From positions 1-64,000 of the forward strand of contig DASWKF010000094.1 of the NCBI GenBank assembly GCA_036396795.1: a stretch of DNA of 64,000 nt, in the 5' to 3' direction. The notes below the pieces were generated by a model. The model was not told the origin of the DNA and searched no databases. It worked only from the letters and a program-made list of their open reading frames with translations. The translations under genes and the position numbers were made by a program. Source of the DNA: JAHEEM01 sp036396795. GTDB taxonomy: Bacteria; Pseudomonadota; Gammaproteobacteria; Steroidobacterales; Rariloculaceae. This document shows positions 62,352-64,000 of the stretch, in pieces (position 1 is the first letter of the stretch; the number at the start of each line of letters is the position of its first letter).

Positions 62352-64000
62352 GTGAACCGCACCAGCAACGAGCTGCGCCGAGCCTTTCTCGACTTCTTCG
62401 CCGCGCGCGACCACGAAATCGTGCCGGGCTCGTCGCTGGTGCCCCACGACGATCCGACGCTGCTGTTCACCAACGCCGGCATGGTGCAGTTCAAGGACGC
62501 CTTTCTCGGCCGCGAGCAGCGCAAGCTGCCGCGCGCGGCGAGCGCGCAACGCTGTGTGCGCGCCGGCGGCAAGCACAACGATCTCGAGAACGTCGGCTAC
62601 ACCGCGCGCCATCACACTTTGTTCGAGATGCTCGGCAATTTCAGCTTCGGCGATTATTTCAAGCACGAAGCGATTCACTACGCCTGGGAATTCGTCACCC
62701 GCGTGCTCGAGCTCCCGCCCGAGCGGCTCTGGTGCACGGTGTTCGAGGACGACGAGCTCGCCGCGCGCATTTGGCTCGAGGACATCGGCATCGATCCGAA
62801 GCGCTTCCGCCGGTTGGGGCTCGAGGACAACTTCTGGGCGATGGGCGACACGGGGCCTTGCGGTCCTTGCAGCGAGATTTTTTACGACCACGGGCCGCAG
62901 ATCGCCGGCGGCCCGCCCGGCTCGCCCGAGGAGGACGGCGACCGTTACGTCGAGATCTGGAATCTCGTGTTCATGCAGTTCGAGCGCGACGCCGAAGGCA
63001 CGCTCGCGCCTCTGCCCAAGCCCTCCGTCGACACCGGCATGGGGCTCGAGCGGCTCGCCGCGGTGATGCAGGGCGTCCATTCCAACTACGAGACCGACCT
63101 CTTCGCCGCGCTCATCGAGGACGCGATGGAGCTCACGCGCACGCCGGACGCGGCAAGCAAGTCCCTGCGCGTGATCGCCGATCACATCCGCGCCTGTTCG
63201 TTTCTGATCGCCGACGGCGTGCTGCCGGGCAACGAGGGCCGCGGCTACGTCCTGCGCCGCATCATCCGCCGCGCCGTTCGGCACGGCTACAAGCTCGGCA
63301 CCGAGGAGCCGTTCTTCCACCGGCTCGTCGCCTCCCTCGAGGCGCAGATGGGCGGGGCGTATCCCGAGCTCAAGGTGCAGCGCACGCACGTCGAGCGGGT
63401 GCTGCGGCAGGAAGAGGAGCGCTTCGCCGAGACGCTGTCGCACGGGATGGGGATACTCGAGGAAGCCATCGCAGCGCTTCCGGCAGGCGCGCGCATCCCG
63501 GGAGAGACGGTGTTCAAGCTCTACGACACTTTCGGTTTCCCCGAGGACCTGACGGCCGACATCGCCCGCGAGCGGGGCCTTACGATCGACCACGCCGGCT
63601 TCGAGCAGGCGATGGACGCGCAGCGCGAGCGCGCGCGCAAGGCGAGCCGCTTTGCCGTCGGCGACAGCAAGCTGCCGCAAGTCGACGCGGCGACGAGCTT
63701 CGTCGGCTACGAGACGCTCGAAGCGGCGGCGATGGTCGTCGCGCTCTACGCCGGCAGCGAGCCGGTCGACTCGCTCGAGACGGGCGAGAACGGCATCGTG
63801 GTGCTCGACGCCACGCCCTTCTACGCCGAGAGCGGCGGGCAGGTCGGCGACAGCGGCGCGCTCGTGTCTCAAACCGCCGAGTTTCAGGTCGAGGACACGC
63901 AGAAGCTCAAGCTCGCGCACGGGCATATCGGCCGCGTGCGACGCGGCCGGCTCACCGTCGGCGATCGCGTGCAAGCCCGCGTCGATGCGCCGCGCCGCGA
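62352..64000 (+). CDS. alaS: Alanine-tRNA ligase AlaS, N-terminal part (runs off window)
   Basis: AlaS charges tRNA-Ala and edits mischarged Ser and Gly. The frame is open from GTG 62352 to the window edge (549 codons), beginning (M)NRTSNELRRAFLDFF. Class II catalytic motifs are visible (FTNAGMVQFKD; RCVRAGGKHNDLENVG; TGMGLERLAAV), then the tRNA-recognition domain (ADHIRACSFLIADG; GYVLRRIIRRAVRHG) and the start of the editing region (FYAESGGQVGD). The C-terminal half is outside. The 51-bp gap after recX holds only a small GC hairpin (62315-62328) without a U-tract. The recA-recX-alaS order is standard. Confidence 0.96.
   Translation, partial: MNRTSNELRRAFLDFFAARDHEIVPGSSLVPHDDPTLLFTNAGMVQFKDAFLGREQRKLPRAASAQRCVRAGGKHNDLENVGYTARHHTLFEMLGNFSFGDYFKHEAIHYAWEFVTRVLELPPERLWCTVFEDDELAARIWLEDIGIDPKRFRRLGLEDNFWAMGDTGPCGPCSEIFYDHGPQIAGGPPGSPEEDGDRYVEIWNLVFMQFERDAEGTLAPLPKPSVDTGMGLERLAAVMQGVHSNYETDLFAALIEDAMELTRTPDAASKSLRVIADHIRACSFLIADGVLPGNEGRGYVLRRIIRRAVRHGYKLGTEEPFFHRLVASLEAQMGGAYPELKVQRTHVERVLRQEEERFAETLSHGMGILEEAIAALPAGARIPGETVFKLYDTFGFPEDLTADIARERGLTIDHAGFEQAMDAQRERARKASRFAVGDSKLPQVDAATSFVGYETLEAAAMVVALYAGSEPVDSLETGENGIVVLDATPFYAESGGQVGDSGALVSQTAEFQVEDTQKLKLAHGHIGRVRRGRLTVGDRVQARVDAPRR

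Overview
The window looks like chromosomal housekeeping DNA from a GC-rich gammaproteobacterium. The evidence is the order rsmI/lpoA/yraN/gmhA, sspA-sspB after petABC, rnpB just ahead of the division and cell-wall (dcw) cluster, lpxC-dciA-M23-secA-mutT, and pilSR-pilABCD-coaE-zapD beside sucCD. Having pilSR next to sucCD recalls Xanthomonadales, Nevskiales or Steroidobacter-like lineages, but the species cannot be named from the sequence alone. Genes are densely packed, with many ATGA/TGATG stop-start overlaps and an unusual number of TTG and GTG starts. I saw no tRNA, rRNA, CRISPR array, prophage or intact insertion sequence.

Layout. 1-7.5 kb: end of a BolA-family gene, murA, an HtrA/DegS-type protease, the cytochrome bc1 operon petABC, sspAB, then gmhA and yraN on the minus strand. 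7.5-10.7 kb: lpoA and rsmI diverge, followed by the RNase P RNA. 10.8-28.5 kb: an almost uninterrupted dcw cluster, mraZ-rsmH-ftsL-ftsI-murE-murF-mraY-murD-ftsW-murG-murC-murB-ftsQ-ftsA-ftsZ-lpxC. It has a strong promoter and MraZ operator at the front and no ddl gene. 28.5-33.4 kb: dciA, a cyclic-di-GMP-I riboswitch, an M23 peptidase, secA and mutT. 33.4-42.7 kb (minus strand): zapD, coaE, the type IV pilus genes pilDCBA and the two-component system pilR/pilS, with a near-perfect sigma-54 promoter before pilA. 42.8-49 kb: sucCD, nadE, bamD, rluD, pgeF. 49-58.3 kb: clpB behind a heat-shock promoter, an FmdB-like protein, a DUF502 membrane protein, aspS, nudB, an alpha/beta hydrolase, mutS. 58.3-64 kb: a glycosyltransferase, pncC, thpR, a double inverted-repeat element, recA, recX and the 5' part of alaS.

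Most genes serve the cell envelope: precursor synthesis (mur genes, mraY), septal synthesis (ftsI, ftsW, lpoA), the divisome (ftsL, ftsQ, ftsA, ftsZ, zapD), lipid A (lpxC), outer-membrane assembly (bamD), protein export (secA) and pili.

The most unusual observations are: (1) SecA carries an in-frame insertion of roughly 57 residues in its preprotein-crosslinking domain that aligns without gaps to the N-terminal domain of translation initiation factor IF-3; (2) a c-di-GMP-I riboswitch precedes a cell-wall peptidase gene whose product lacks one catalytic histidine; (3) between thpR and recA lie two long hairpins with unrelated stems but mutually complementary 30-nt loops, which could form a bistable RNA; (4) the HtrA-type protease has Glu in place of the catalytic Asp.
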